Positions 7,852 to 16,975 of a stretch of DNA of 64,000 nucleotides are shown in pieces. This DNA is from Paracidovorax valerianellae (GTDB taxonomy: Bacteria > Pseudomonadota > Gammaproteobacteria > Burkholderiales > Burkholderiaceae_C): NCBI RefSeq assembly GCF_900102625.1, contig NZ_FMZC01000011.1:1-64000 (forward strand), read 5' to 3'. The translations under genes were made by a program, and so were the position numbers. The notes beneath the pieces were generated by a model. It was given only the letters and a program-made list of their open reading frames with translations, ran no database searches and had not been told where the DNA came from. How positions within the stretch are numbered: position 1 is the first letter of the stretch; each line of letters opens with the position of its first letter.

Positions 7852-8238
7852 TCAGGCGTGCTCGCCAGCCAGCTCGGGCTCCAGCTGCAGCAGTTCCCGC
7901 ATGGACTTGCGCACATGCTCGTCCTCGCTTTCCAGGCAGCTTTGCGCGTGGTAGTGCCAGGTGGGGTCGCCCATGATGTTCAGGCACAGGGCCTTCAGCT
8001 CCGGGGCGGCGTCCTCCCCCAGCGAGTTGAGGTACTGCAGGGCTTCTTGCGTGTAGCCGCGCTGGATCGCGATGAGCACCGGAAAGATCAGGTACTCCTC
8101 GGTGTCCGGGCTCAGCGCGTTCAGCTCTTCCAGCATCGTTTCCGCCTCGTCCAGCTGGTTCTCGCGAATGGCGTTGACCAGGGAGACGGCCAAGGCTGCG
8201 ATGGGATCTTCGTGAACATTGGAGTCGTCCATGGTCAT
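7852..8238 (-). CDS. hrpB1: Type III secretion protein HrpB1/HrpK family
   Basis: A 128-aa helical, acidic protein (theoretically low pI from many Asp/Glu) with a TPR-like layout: AVSLVNAIRENQLDEAETMLEELNALSP, then LIFPVLIAIQRGYTQEALQYLNSL. This matches the HrpB1/HrpK family of plant-pathogen T3S clusters, usually about 130-160 aa. The ATG at 8238 is preceded by AAAAGG. It follows the harpin-like gene after 36 bp and precedes the GNAT-like gene by 11 bp, so the four genes probably form one transcript. HrpB1 proteins are needed for secretion in Xanthomonas and have been described as periplasmic murein-binding proteins; no signal peptide is visible here. Confidence 0.78.
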   Translation of the reverse strand: MTMDDSNVHEDPIAALAVSLVNAIRENQLDEAETMLEELNALSPDTEEYLIFPVLIAIQRGYTQEALQYLNSLGEDAAPELKALCLNIMGDPTWHYHAQSCLESEDEHVRKSMRELLQLEPELAGEHA

Positions 8239-8274
8239 TGCCTTTTCATAAGAGTGAGAGGTGGAGAAACCGCG

Positions 8275-10053
8275 TCAGGCGCGGATGTGCATGTGCATGT
8301 CGATCGACACGCTGCCGCCGCCGGCGGTCGTCGGCAACTTGCCCGCGACCTTGTCCAGGCCGAGGCCCGATGCATCGATCGGCAGGCTGTTTTGCAGCGA
8401 TGGCAGCTTGATCGCGCTCTTGTCCAGGCTCAGGCCCGCCGCAGCGCCCTTGGTGGCGGTGTCCACGACCGACTGCATCACTCCGCTGATCACGTCATTG
8501 ACGACCGATTGCATGGTGTTCTGGATGCCCTCGCGCAGGCCGCCCAGCGAGTTGCCGGAGCCTGAGCCAGACCCGAAGCCGTTGCCGCCCTGGCCTTGTG
8601 TCAGGGGCGAGCTGCCCAATGGCTGCAGCGCCTTGCCCAGCACCTGGCCGACGATGTTCTGGATGGCCTGGTCGGCCACGCCCATCAGCTTGTCCTGGAT
8701 CGAGCTTTGCAGGCCCTGCTTGAGGTCCATGGCGATCTGCTTGCTGCCCGAGCGCACGCCGGTCGCGTTGCGCGGGCTGCTCACGTTGGACAGCGTGTCT
8801 TCCAGCACGCCTTGGCCGAGTGCCGCCAGCGCGTTGTTCTGGTCGAGCCCCAGCTTGGGGATCAGTGTGAACAGAGCGGCCTGCACCGCTGCCTGGATCG
8901 CCATGTCGATGGCGTTGTGCACCGAGTTCTGCACCGATTCCTTGACGGCTTCGCGGCGCGATTGCACCGGCTGCACTTCCTGCGGGCCGTTGCTGCCTTG
9001 CGGGCCATGGGTGGTCGGGCCGGTAACCTCCGAGCCGCGGCGTCCGCGGGTGTGCACGGCGGTGCTGGCGGCGTCGCTCGCGGCGTCGCCGAGCAGGTTC
9101 GTGCCGGTGCCCACCAGGGCCGAGTTGCCGTTGGGATCCAGTGCTTGCTGGATGCTCTGGATCAGCTTGTCGATGGCGCTCTGAATGACCGTGTCCACGG
9201 CATCGCGGGCCGCAGATTCGGCCGCATCACGCGCGCCCTGGCGGAAGCCGGTTGGCCGGTTTTCTGCCAGATCGTCCACATCCCGGCGCGTGCCTGTCAG
9301 GCCCGTGTCGGACACACCGTCGGAGCCTTGGCGCGTGGTCGTCGATTGCGGGCCTAACAGGTCGTCGCCGTTCTGGCGCGTTGCGCCTCGGGGAGCGTTC
9401 GGCATGTCGCTGGGGATCTTGCGAAAGCTTTCGCCGTCTGCAAAGCGACCGGCTCGCGAAGCGCCCAGGCCGCCGCTGGTTGCGGCGCCGATGGTGTCCA
9501 CCGCAAGGCCGCCCAGCAGGGACGTGCCATTGGGGTCCAGTGCCTTGGAGGCCACCTTGGTGACTTCCTGCGTGGCCAGATCGATGGTGGCGTCCACCGC
9601 CAGCCGCGCCACGTTCTTGGCGATGCCGCCTGGCCCGAAATTCGATGCGGTTTCCATCGCGCCGAGGGCCAGGTCCTTGATGCCGTTGAGCGCTTGCGTC
9701 AGGTTGCCCTTGGCGATGCCCTTGGCAAAGCCGATGGCGCCCTTCTTGATGTTGGTGAGGCCGCCCTCCACGCTGTCCACCGCGGTGTCCACCACCTTCT
9801 GAACGACGCTCTGCGCTTTCTTGAGCACTTTGTCGAGCGCCCCGTCCAGTAGCGTGTTGGCCGCCAACGCCGCCGGCGTGAGGTTGATGACCCCGCGGGC
9901 AAGGTCGCCGCCCGCCTCCCCGATTTTCTTGAGGCCTGCCGCGGCCCCTTTCAGATCGAGCGTGACAAGGCCCTTGGCCAACTGTCCGACGCCCTGGACC
10001 GCCTTTTCGATGCCCTTCGCGATTGACTTGAAGGCATTTTTGATCGCACCCAT
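8275..10053 (-). CDS. Harpin-like secreted repeat protein of the T3S cluster
   Basis: A 592-aa protein without cysteine, low in aromatic residues and rich in Ala, Gly, Ser, Asn, Gln and Asp, the composition typical of harpins and T3S translocon helpers. It contains about four degenerate units, each an amphipathic helix followed by an LDPNG-like turn and LLG: LDPNG at 172-176 and 305-309, LDQNN at 403-407, LQPLG at 476-480. A GSGSGSG linker lies at about 494-500. Residues 200-270 are charged and disordered. The start at 10053 follows AAAGGGG; the open frame upstream of it lacks this composition. It leads the group with hrpB1. A role as extracellular harpin or translocator is inference from composition and context. 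Confidence 0.7.
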   Translation of the reverse strand: MGAIKNAFKSIAKGIEKAVQGVGQLAKGLVTLDLKGAAAGLKKIGEAGGDLARGVINLTPAALAANTLLDGALDKVLKKAQSVVQKVVDTAVDSVEGGLTNIKKGAIGFAKGIAKGNLTQALNGIKDLALGAMETASNFGPGGIAKNVARLAVDATIDLATQEVTKVASKALDPNGTSLLGGLAVDTIGAATSGGLGASRAGRFADGESFRKIPSDMPNAPRGATRQNGDDLLGPQSTTTRQGSDGVSDTGLTGTRRDVDDLAENRPTGFRQGARDAAESAARDAVDTVIQSAIDKLIQSIQQALDPNGNSALVGTGTNLLGDAASDAASTAVHTRGRRGSEVTGPTTHGPQGSNGPQEVQPVQSRREAVKESVQNSVHNAIDMAIQAAVQAALFTLIPKLGLDQNNALAALGQGVLEDTLSNVSSPRNATGVRSGSKQIAMDLKQGLQSSIQDKLMGVADQAIQNIVGQVLGKALQPLGSSPLTQGQGGNGFGSGSGSGNSLGGLREGIQNTMQSVVNDVISGVMQSVVDTATKGAAAGLSLDKSAIKLPSLQNSLPIDASGLGLDKVAGKLPTTAGGGSVSIDMHMHIRA

Positions 10054-10579
10054 GGATTGACCCCTTTGCAGTTGATGAAAAAAAGCACTGGGCGGCAAAC
10101 GGCCTTCTCGGAAAAAGGGGGCGGTTGCAGGACCCAACGCGGAGATTCCGACTTTCCGCGTGTGAACCCCGTGTAAAGGTTTGTCATGCGATGCGGATTG
10201 CGGCCATGCGAAGTGGCGCAGGTCGCTCGGGCCGAAGCGCTCTTGATGCCGCTTCGGCCGGCGCCATGGCCCGGCATGCCGGTGATGTGCAGGGGCAATT
10301 CCGGCGCGCACACGCCATGGTCGGGCAGGGGATGCGGTCAGGTGATAATCGCCGCCATGCCTCATCCGCGTCCCTGCCTGGCGGCACTCCTCGACCTTCG
10401 TTGGCGCAAGCCTGCGAACTGACACCCCTGCTGCGCCCTGGCGGGCGCGCATCCCACCCAGTTTTTCCTCGCTGCCCCCGGCAGCCGCGAGACCGCCCGG
10501 ACAGGCGGACCGCGCAACGAGGCGGACATTCCCCAACGGGGGCCGGGCCGGCACCCCATGCATTCAAGAGGTTCAAGCC
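10054..10579. other. 526-bp intergenic region between harpin-like gene and trpG
   Basis: No convincing gene is seen. It holds the start-side region of the harpin-like gene, a degenerate PIP box at 10188-10212, and upstream of trpG a TGATAAT hexamer region near 10341. A 21-codon frame at 10357 has only one Trp codon, so it does not look like a trp leader peptide. Confidence 0.5.
10188..10212 (-). promoter_or_regulatory. Degenerate PIP box upstream of the harpin-like gene
   Basis: Minus strand reads TTCGC, 15 nt, ATCGC: one mismatch in the second half-site. No good YANNNT hexamer lies 30-32 bp downstream. It is in the right place and orientation for the 10053-6567 operon, but alone it is weak. 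Confidence 0.35.
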
Positions 10580-11149
10580 ATGCTGCTGATGGTCGACAAC
10601 TACGACAGCTTCACCTACAACATCGTCCAGTACTTCGGAGAGCTGGGCGCCGAGGTCGAGGTGTTCCGCAACGACGAGATCACGCTGGAGGGCATTGCCG
10701 AGCGTGCCCCCGACCGGCTCGTGATTTCGCCCGGCCCGTGTTCGCCGGCCGAAGCCGGCATCTCTGTGGCGGCCATCCGCCATTTCGCCGGCAAGCTGCC
10801 CATCCTGGGCGTGTGCCTGGGCCACCAGGCCATCGGCGCGGCGTTCGGCGGCACCATCGTGCGGGCGCAGGAACTGATGCACGGCAAGACCAGCGTCATC
10901 ACCACCACACAAAAGGGCGTGTTCGCCGGCCTGCCCGAGCAGTTCACCGTGAACCGCTACCACTCGCTGTCGATCGAGCGGGCCACCTGCCCCGACGTGC
11001 TGGAGGTGACGGCCTGGACCGACGACGGCGAAATCATGGGCGTGCGCCACAAGACGCTGGACATCGAGGGCGTGCAGTTTCACCCCGAAAGCATCCTCAC
11101 CGAGCACGGCCACGCCATGCTGCGCAACTTCCTGCAGGCACGGCCATGA
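10580..11149 (+). CDS. trpG: Anthranilate synthase glutamine amidotransferase subunit TrpG
   Basis: A 189-aa class I glutamine amidotransferase that supplies ammonia to TrpE for anthranilate synthesis. The nucleophile is Cys79 in GVCLGHQ, with the His/Glu pair in FHPESIL near the C-terminus; [12 protein letters not shown] opens the domain and SPGPCSP is present. Close kin (PabA) share these motifs, and the downstream trpD and trpC favour TrpG. trpE is not in the window. The stop overlaps the LysE-family start (ATGA). Confidence 0.95.
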   Translation: MLLMVDNYDSFTYNIVQYFGELGAEVEVFRNDEITLEGIAERAPDRLVISPGPCSPAEAGISVAAIRHFAGKLPILGVCLGHQAIGAAFGGTIVRAQELMHGKTSVITTTQKGVFAGLPEQFTVNRYHSLSIERATCPDVLEVTAWTDDGEIMGVRHKTLDIEGVQFHPESILTEHGHAMLRNFLQARP

Positions 11150-11811
11150 TGGATACGCACCAGCTCCTCGTGTTCGTCGCGGCCGGCTGGCTGCTCAACC
11201 TCACGCCCGGGCCGGATGTGCTCTACATCGTCACGAACGCCCTGAAGTCCGGCGTGCGCGCCGGCATCGTGGCGGGCTTGGGGATCACGGCGGGGTGCTT
11301 CGTACACATCGCCGCGACGGCCGTGGGCGTGGGCGCGTTGCTGGCTGCATCGGCCACGGCGTTCACCGCACTCAAGGGGCTGGGCGCGGCTTACCTGGTG
11401 TGGATGGGCGTGCGCATGCTGTTCGCCAAGGCGTCCGGCGACACCAGCAGCGGTGCCGCCCTGGCGGCCGCACGCGCCGCGCCGGCAGTGCAGGCGTCGC
11501 TGAAGAAGGTTTTCCTCGGCGGTTTCTGGACCAACGTGCTCAACCCCAAGGTCGCGATCTTCTTTCTGGCGTTCGTGCCCCAGTTCATCGCGCCGGACCT
11601 GCAGAACAAGGCGCTGGCCTTCGTGCTGCTGGGCGTGCTGTTCAACGTCAATGCCATTCCCGTCAACGCCGGCTGGGCGCTGGCGGCCGGCTGGATGGCG
11701 CGCCGCGGCGGCATGGTCCACAAAAGCATGCACTGGCTCGACCGTGTGGCGGGTGCCATGTTCATCGGCTTCGGCATCCGCCTCGCGCTCTCCGAGCGGC
11801 CCGGCGCCTGA
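11146..11811 (+). CDS. LysE/RhtB-family amino-acid exporter
   Basis: A 221-aa inner-membrane protein with five to six hydrophobic segments. The family-typical N-terminus [15 protein letters not shown] and the [21 protein letters not shown] motif in the third quarter identify LysE/RhtB efflux proteins. It starts inside the trpG stop (ATGA; a second ATG follows immediately) and lies 69 bp before trpD, so it is part of the trp operon. That suggests export of tryptophan, anthranilate or a related compound, which is inference from placement. Confidence 0.88.
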   Translation: MMDTHQLLVFVAAGWLLNLTPGPDVLYIVTNALKSGVRAGIVAGLGITAGCFVHIAATAVGVGALLAASATAFTALKGLGAAYLVWMGVRMLFAKASGDTSSGAALAAARAAPAVQASLKKVFLGGFWTNVLNPKVAIFFLAFVPQFIAPDLQNKALAFVLLGVLFNVNAIPVNAGWALAAGWMARRGGMVHKSMHWLDRVAGAMFIGFGIRLALSERPGA

Positions 11812-11880
11812 GGCGGCGCGAAAGCGCCTCGCTCCTGCACTCGCACCTAATTCTTCGAGCCCTTCATTCGAGACCACGGC

Positions 11881-12918
11881 ATGACCATCACCCCCCAGGA
11901 AGCGCTGCAGCGCACCATCGAGCACCGCGAAATCTTCCATGACGAGATGCTGCACCTGATGCGCCTCATCATGCGCGGCGAACTCTCGCCCGTGATGACC
12001 GCCGCCATCGTGACCGGCTTGCGCGTCAAGAAAGAAACCATTGGCGAGATCGCCGCCGCCGCGCAGGTCATGCGCGAGTTCTCCAACAAGGTCCATGTGC
12101 CGGACACCACGCACATGGTGGACATCGTGGGCACCGGCGGCGACGGCGCCAACACCTTCAACATCTCCACCTGTGCCATGTTCGTGGCCGCTGCGGCCGG
12201 CGCCAAGACGGCCAAGCACGGCGGGCGCGGCGTTTCCAGCAAGAGCGGCAGCGCCGACGTGATGGAGTCGCTGGGCGTGCACATCAACCTGCCGCCCGAG
12301 GCCATCGCGCGCTGCATCGCCGACGTGGGCATTGGCTTCATGTTCGCGCCCAACCACCACCCCGCCATGAAGAACGTGGCGCCGGTGCGCAAGGAAATGG
12401 GCGTGCGCACGATCTTCAACATCCTCGGCCCGCTCACCAATCCGGCGGGCGCGCCCAACATCCTCATGGGCGTGTTCCATCCGGACCTGGTGGGCATCCA
12501 GGTGCGCGCGCTGCAGCGCCTGGGCGCCGAGCATGCGGTGGTCGTCTACGGGCGCGACGGCATGGACGAAGTCAGCCTGGGTGCCGCCACACTGGTGGGC
12601 GAGCTCAAGCGCGGCGAGATCACCGAGTACGAAATCCACCCCGAAGACTTCGGCCTGGCCATGGCCAGCAACCGCACCTTGAAGGTCGAAACCCCCGAAC
12701 AGTCGCGCGACGTGCTGCTCGGCGTGCTGCGCGGCCAGCCGGGCCCCGCGCAGGACATCGTCTGCCTGAACGCCGGCGCAGCCCTTTATGCGGCCAACGT
12801 GGCCGACTCCATCGCCGACGGCATTGTCCGAGCGCGGGCCGCGATTGCCAGCGGCGCAGCACTGGCCAAGCTGGAGCAATTGGTCGCGCGCACGCATGCG
12901 CTGGCGGCGGGCGGTTGA
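11881..12918 (+). CDS. trpD: Anthranilate phosphoribosyltransferase TrpD
   Basis: A 345-aa enzyme transferring phosphoribose from PRPP to anthranilate, the second step of tryptophan synthesis. The PRPP/anthranilate site motif [11 protein letters not shown] is at 84-94, followed by [21 protein letters not shown] and a conserved [21 protein letters not shown]. Length is normal (about 335-350 aa). It follows the LysE-family gene in the same direction and precedes trpC by 120 bp. Confidence 0.96.
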   Translation: MTITPQEALQRTIEHREIFHDEMLHLMRLIMRGELSPVMTAAIVTGLRVKKETIGEIAAAAQVMREFSNKVHVPDTTHMVDIVGTGGDGANTFNISTCAMFVAAAAGAKTAKHGGRGVSSKSGSADVMESLGVHINLPPEAIARCIADVGIGFMFAPNHHPAMKNVAPVRKEMGVRTIFNILGPLTNPAGAPNILMGVFHPDLVGIQVRALQRLGAEHAVVVYGRDGMDEVSLGAATLVGELKRGEITEYEIHPEDFGLAMASNRTLKVETPEQSRDVLLGVLRGQPGPAQDIVCLNAGAALYAANVADSIADGIVRARAAIASGAALAKLEQLVARTHALAAGG

Positions 12919-13038
12919 AGGCAAAGCCGTGCAGTCGCCGCGGGCACTGCGTTGCCAGAGGCGGTAGCTGCCCCCCATTTGTTAAGTTAACGTCAGAAAA
13001 CAGGGCTCCGACAGCCCCTGGAAAAAAGGCTCCCATCC

Positions 13039-13839
13039 ATGTCCGACATCCTGAACAAGATCATTGCCGTCAAGCGCGAGGAAATCGCCGCGGCGCAAAA
13101 GAAGACGCCGCTGGCCGCCATGCGCACAGACGCGGAAAGCCGTGTGCTGACGCGTGATTTCGAAGCGGCCTTGCGCGGCAAGATCGCCAAGGGCCATGCG
13201 GCCGTGATCGCCGAGGTCAAGAAGGCCAGCCCGTCCAAGGGCGTGCTGCGGGAGGACTTCATTCCCGCCGACATCGCGCAAAGCTATGCCGAAGGCGACG
13301 GCAAGGTCAGCGCCGCGTGCCTGTCGGTGCTGACCGACCGGCAGTTCTTCCAGGGCCAGCCCGACTACCTCAAGCAGGCGCGTGCCAGCTGCCAGTTGCC
13401 GGTGCTGCGCAAGGACTTCATGGTGGATGCCTACCAGATCTACGAATCGCGGGCCATGGGCGCCGACGCCATCCTGCTGATCGCCGCCTGCCTGGACGAC
13501 GCGCAGATGGCCGAGTTCGAGGCCATCGCGCACAGCCTGGACATGGCCGTGCTGGTGGAAGTGCACGACGGTGCCGAGCTGGACCGGGCGCTGCGCCTGA
13601 AGACGCCGCTGGTGGGCATCAACAACCGCAACCTGCGCACCTTCGAGGTGTCACTGTCCACCACGCTCGCGCTGCAAAAGAACGTGCCGGCCGATCGCTT
13701 GCTGGTCACCGAGTCGGGCATTTTGTCGCCCGCCGATGTGCAGCAGATGCGCGAGGCGGGCGTGAATGCCTTTCTCGTCGGCGAAGCCTTCATGCGCGCG
13801 CCGGAACCGGGCGAGGCACTGGCCAAGCTGTTTGGTTGA
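13039..13839 (+). CDS. trpC: Indole-3-glycerol phosphate synthase TrpC
   Basis: A 266-aa TIM-barrel enzyme that closes the indole ring from CdRP. The signature [12 protein letters not shown] is at 57-68, [27 protein letters not shown] in the middle and [14 protein letters not shown] and LVTESGI near the C-terminus supply the catalytic Lys/Glu/Asn set. Monofunctional, without a fused TrpF. The start follows GGAAAAAAGG at a suitable distance. A dispersed repeat begins 10 bp past the stop. Confidence 0.96.
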   Translation: MSDILNKIIAVKREEIAAAQKKTPLAAMRTDAESRVLTRDFEAALRGKIAKGHAAVIAEVKKASPSKGVLREDFIPADIAQSYAEGDGKVSAACLSVLTDRQFFQGQPDYLKQARASCQLPVLRKDFMVDAYQIYESRAMGADAILLIAACLDDAQMAEFEAIAHSLDMAVLVEVHDGAELDRALRLKTPLVGINNRNLRTFEVSLSTTLALQKNVPADRLLVTESGILSPADVQQMREAGVNAFLVGEAFMRAPEPGEALAKLFG

Positions 13840-13848
13840 TTGGTTGGT

Positions 13849-13910
13849 TTGCTATTAAATTAATAGCTATGTGCCCTAGATAATATTGCGCTGGAGGCTG
13901 TTTTGACCAT
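13849..13910 (+). repeat. Dispersed intergenic repeat, copy 1 (runs into the ung start)
   Basis: TTGCTAT, 8-9 nt AT-rich loop, ATAGC, then CCCTAG and TGCGCTGGAGGC, ending in TTTTGACCAT. Same order and spacing as copies at 43776 and 53300; a shortened copy is at 22969. Here the GGAGG of the repeat acts as the ribosome-binding site for ung. Confidence 0.8.
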
Positions 13911-14628
13911 GAATGATTCCGCAACGCAACCCACCCAGCTGCAGAGCGCAGACCCTGCCGACTGGCCCGTGGCCGCCGGCTGGCAGCCGCTGGTGGATGC
14001 CTTCTTCGCCGGCGCACGCGGGCAGGCACTGCTGGCCTTTCTGCAGGCACGGCTCGATGCGGGCGCGGCCATCTTCCCGCCCCGGCCGCTGCGCGCGCTG
14101 GAGCTGACCCCGCCCGACCAGGTGCGCGTGGTCATCCTCGGGCAGGACCCGTACCACGGCCGGGGGCAGGCCGAGGGGCTGGCGTTTTCCGTGGCGCCCG
14201 GCGTGCAGCTGCCGCCGTCGCTGCGCAACATCTTCAAGGAGATGCAGCGCGACCTGGATACGCCGTTTCCAGCCTGGCCGGAGCCGGGCGGCAGCCTGGT
14301 CAAGTGGGCCAAGAGCGGCGTGCTGCTGCTCAACACCTGCCTGACCGTCGAAGAAGGCCAGGCCGCCAGCCACTCCGGCAAAGGCTGGGAGGAACTGACC
14401 GACGCCGTGATCCGCCATGTGGCCGAGGGCGACCGGCCCGTGGTCTTCATGTTGTGGGGCTCGCACGCCCAATCCAAGCGGGTGTGGATTCCGGGCGACC
14501 GAGGCCATCTGGTGCTCACGGCCAACCACCCTTCGCCGCTGTCCGCGCTGCGCCCGCCGGTGCCTTTCATCGGGTGCGGGCACTTCGGCAAGGCGCGGGA
14601 GTTTCGGCAGCAGCACGCCGAGAAGTAG
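13909..14628 (+). CDS. ung: Uracil-DNA glycosylase (family 1)
   Basis: A 239-aa base-excision repair enzyme. The water-activating motif GQDPYHG is at 78-84 (Asp80), with [10 protein letters not shown] for the uracil pocket and the DNA-intercalating HPSPLSAL loop near 206. Two starts are possible: ATG at 13909 (GGAGG 11 nt upstream) and TTG at 13903 (5 nt). The GGAGG, TTG and ATG all lie in or at the edge of the dispersed repeat copy 1, so the repeat provides the translation start region. Confidence 0.95.
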   Translation: MNDSATQPTQLQSADPADWPVAAGWQPLVDAFFAGARGQALLAFLQARLDAGAAIFPPRPLRALELTPPDQVRVVILGQDPYHGRGQAEGLAFSVAPGVQLPPSLRNIFKEMQRDLDTPFPAWPEPGGSLVKWAKSGVLLLNTCLTVEEGQAASHSGKGWEELTDAVIRHVAEGDRPVVFMLWGSHAQSKRVWIPGDRGHLVLTANHPSPLSALRPPVPFIGCGHFGKAREFRQQHAEK

Positions 14629-14678
14629 CTGCAGCATGAGGGCCGGGCGGCTGGCGCCCACGCTTTGCAAACGGGGGC

Positions 14679-14739
14679 TTCGCCAGCCCTTGAGCCGCTT
14701 CGGGTCTTGAGCGCCTTTCCGCAGTAACGCAGCCATTCT
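14679..14739 (+). promoter_or_regulatory. PIP-box promoter of the tandem effector genes
   Basis: TTCGC, 15 nt, TTCGG at 14679-14703, then exactly 30 bp to CATTCT (14734-14739), a full YANNNT match. This is the textbook spacing (30-32 bp) for HrpX-dependent promoters. The ATG of the first effector candidate is at 14773. Confidence 0.85.
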
Positions 14740-14772
14740 TCAGGCTGTAGATTTACTTCGTCAAGGTTTTCC

Positions 14773-16935
14773 ATGTCCTCAGGAAATGTGAACCGTCGCG
14801 GCCCGGCCGCCAGGGCACCGTCCGGTCCTGCCTCCACGCCACCTTCACAAGGCGCGTCTTCCTCCTCCACCGCATCGACAGGGCGGCAGCGCGGCTCCGC
14901 AGCCCATCAAGGCGGGCCGTCGGAGACGTTGCGCCCGCGTGGCGGGGCTGCGGCCGGTAGCTCTTCAAGCGCCGCAGCGCGGCCCCCTCGTGCCAATGCG
15001 CCTGGGCGGCCCGGTGTCGCGGCGACGGCGCTGTCGAGCCCGTCGCCCGCGGCCCAGGCTGCGCTTGCGACCGTGAATGGGGCGGTTCACGATCTCGGGC
15101 AATATCACGGTCTCGCAAACATCATGTCGCTGGAAACGCATGCGCCGGCGATGCGCAAGACATCATCCATCGCATTCGTAAAAGCCAAGGGCGCCATGGA
15201 GGCGCTGGGGAAACTGACGATGGCGCAGGCGCATGACGTAGGCCCGCGCATCCCGATGTTCTTCGAGCAGCAGCGGACGATGGCGGCCTACCGCATGGTC
15301 ATGACCACGTCCAAAATCGATGCCAGCTCGCTGGCGCCGAAGATGATGCTCTCTCCGGACGCGGCAAGCACCCAGGCCTTGTGGGCCGGCTATGTCGAGC
15401 GGGCGGATGCGCAACTCAAAGAGCTGGAGCCCTGTGCTGCCGCCTTGGCGGAAACCGTGAAGTCGCTGGGAAAGCGGGAAGCGTTCGAATCGACCCCTGA
15501 CTCCGCCACAACGCTCAAGGCTGCGGTCATGGGCGTTGCCAAGAGCCGGCTCATCGCCATCAACTCGCACGTCGATCGGGTGCTGGTGAGCGTCATGATG
15601 CTCACCCTGGCCGACGAGGCGGAAAGCGTGAGCGAGAAGACGCGGGAAATGCAGAAGGAACTCGTCGGCGACGTCGTGCGCATGCGCAGCATGGTGGATT
15701 TGCTGCAGGACGCGCGCGTCGGGCCCCAGCCTGCCAAGGAGGCGTGGCTTCAAAACTACGTGAAGGTGCTGGAGCGCCATGCGCATGATCACCTCAGGGC
15801 CGCGACCCGGGATCTGCCGCCGCACCAGGACCTTTCCTCATCGCTGGTCGGCCGGGCCGCGCTGGAAATGGCGGCGAGCATCCGGCTGCTGACCACCGAG
15901 ATCGGCGAGGTGCTCAACGCCTACAAGCTTTCGCCACAGATCGCAGAGCGTGTTCATGACCTCACTACGGAGGGGCAGTCAACGACTGCACGCGAGGCTT
16001 CGGTCGAGTCGGAAGAGCCCGCTGCCGCAGCGCAGGAAGCCGCTGCCTCCGAGCAGGCTGCCCAGGCGCAGTCGTCCAGGCCCGGCCGCAGATCCCGCCG
16101 CAATGCAAAAGCCACGCACTCCGCGCCGGGGTCATCGGCTGCCGCGGCTTCCAAGCCCGGCTTGTCGGTGCAGCAGCAGGTCCACATCGAACTGGCGCAA
16201 GCACGCGTCAGTCAATTTCGCAAACCGCCCCCGACGCCTTCTGGAGCTCGCTTCGACTTCTTCGCCCTGGCGGCGTCGATGAAGCAGGACACGAAGGACA
16301 TCCGGGCCGCGCTCGACGCTGGCACCGATCCCGTCAATGCCGGCCAGATGATGCGTCGCGCATTGGCGCAATGGTTCGGCCAGCCCGGCATATGGGCCCA
16401 GCGAAGCCAACAACTTGAGGGTTTGACCGGCGTCGATCTGGATCCGAAAACGGTCGAGTTGAAAAAAGAGGTGGCCCAGCGCGCCGAACAGGTGCAGGCC
16501 TTGCACGACCAGGTCAGCACGTTCGAGATCGATCTCGTGAAGCAATACACGCTGCCGAAGGCGAACCATGTGTCGATGCTGCTGAACTCTGGCGAGGCCA
16601 TGCCGGACGGTACGGTCCGCAAGCTGCCGTCCAGCGGCGATCCGGATGGGGACCACGGCACCCTGTTCGAGGTGCGCCTTGCCGTGAAGCCTTTGTCGAA
16701 CGGACAGCCTGCGGCGCCGCTCTACGTGCACTTTCACACCCAGAGCGTGGTGGGGACCGACGCCATCGCCAGCATCTCTCCCGACCAATTGGCGGCGGTG
16801 CATGTCAAAACCGCGGATCAGCGCGCGCTCGGGCCCAAATGGGAAGCGCTCAATGCCGCACTGCTGGGGCCGGTGCACCGTGGCGCACTGACGGACCAAG
16901 TGCTGATGGATCTGCAAAAGCGCCTGAAGGGCTGA
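14773..16935 (+). CDS. Putative T3-secreted effector, paralogue A
   Basis: A 720-aa protein. The first about 95 residues are Ser/Pro/Gly/Arg/Ala-rich and disordered, with no Cys and almost no acidic residues, the usual T3S signal composition. The rest is helical with a second disordered Ser/Ala/Glu linker at about 405-465. The last about 110 residues hold a conserved block shared with the next gene (LPSSGDPDGDHGTLFEVRL; LYVHFHTQS; AVHVKTADQR; VHRGAL). Size and C-terminal block remind me of the HLK effectors (XopP/RipH), but I cannot confirm it here. The PIP box with ideal -10 box supports T3 regulation. Activity is unknown. Confidence 0.75.
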   Translation: MSSGNVNRRGPAARAPSGPASTPPSQGASSSSTASTGRQRGSAAHQGGPSETLRPRGGAAAGSSSSAAARPPRANAPGRPGVAATALSSPSPAAQAALATVNGAVHDLGQYHGLANIMSLETHAPAMRKTSSIAFVKAKGAMEALGKLTMAQAHDVGPRIPMFFEQQRTMAAYRMVMTTSKIDASSLAPKMMLSPDAASTQALWAGYVERADAQLKELEPCAAALAETVKSLGKREAFESTPDSATTLKAAVMGVAKSRLIAINSHVDRVLVSVMMLTLADEAESVSEKTREMQKELVGDVVRMRSMVDLLQDARVGPQPAKEAWLQNYVKVLERHAHDHLRAATRDLPPHQDLSSSLVGRAALEMAASIRLLTTEIGEVLNAYKLSPQIAERVHDLTTEGQSTTAREASVESEEPAAAAQEAAASEQAAQAQSSRPGRRSRRNAKATHSAPGSSAAAASKPGLSVQQQVHIELAQARVSQFRKPPPTPSGARFDFFALAASMKQDTKDIRAALDAGTDPVNAGQMMRRALAQWFGQPGIWAQRSQQLEGLTGVDLDPKTVELKKEVAQRAEQVQALHDQVSTFEIDLVKQYTLPKANHVSMLLNSGEAMPDGTVRKLPSSGDPDGDHGTLFEVRLAVKPLSNGQPAAPLYVHFHTQSVVGTDAIASISPDQLAAVHVKTADQRALGPKWEALNAALLGPVHRGALTDQVLMDLQKRLKG

Positions 16936-16975
16936 TCGTTGCCGCCCGTTCCCACCGCATTGGAGGGGTAGGCCC

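Noticed and set aside
10201-10240. A CGAA...CGAA pair at 10209 and 10233 as a PIP box for the harpin-like operon
   Set aside because: The spacing is 20 nt instead of 16. The alternative pairing at 10188-10212 has one mismatch and no -10 box, so it is listed only as weak.
10357-10422. Short frame before trpG as a possible trp leader peptide with attenuator
   Set aside because: It contains only one Trp codon, and the GC hairpin after it (GCGCCC/GGGCGC) is not followed directly by a T run.
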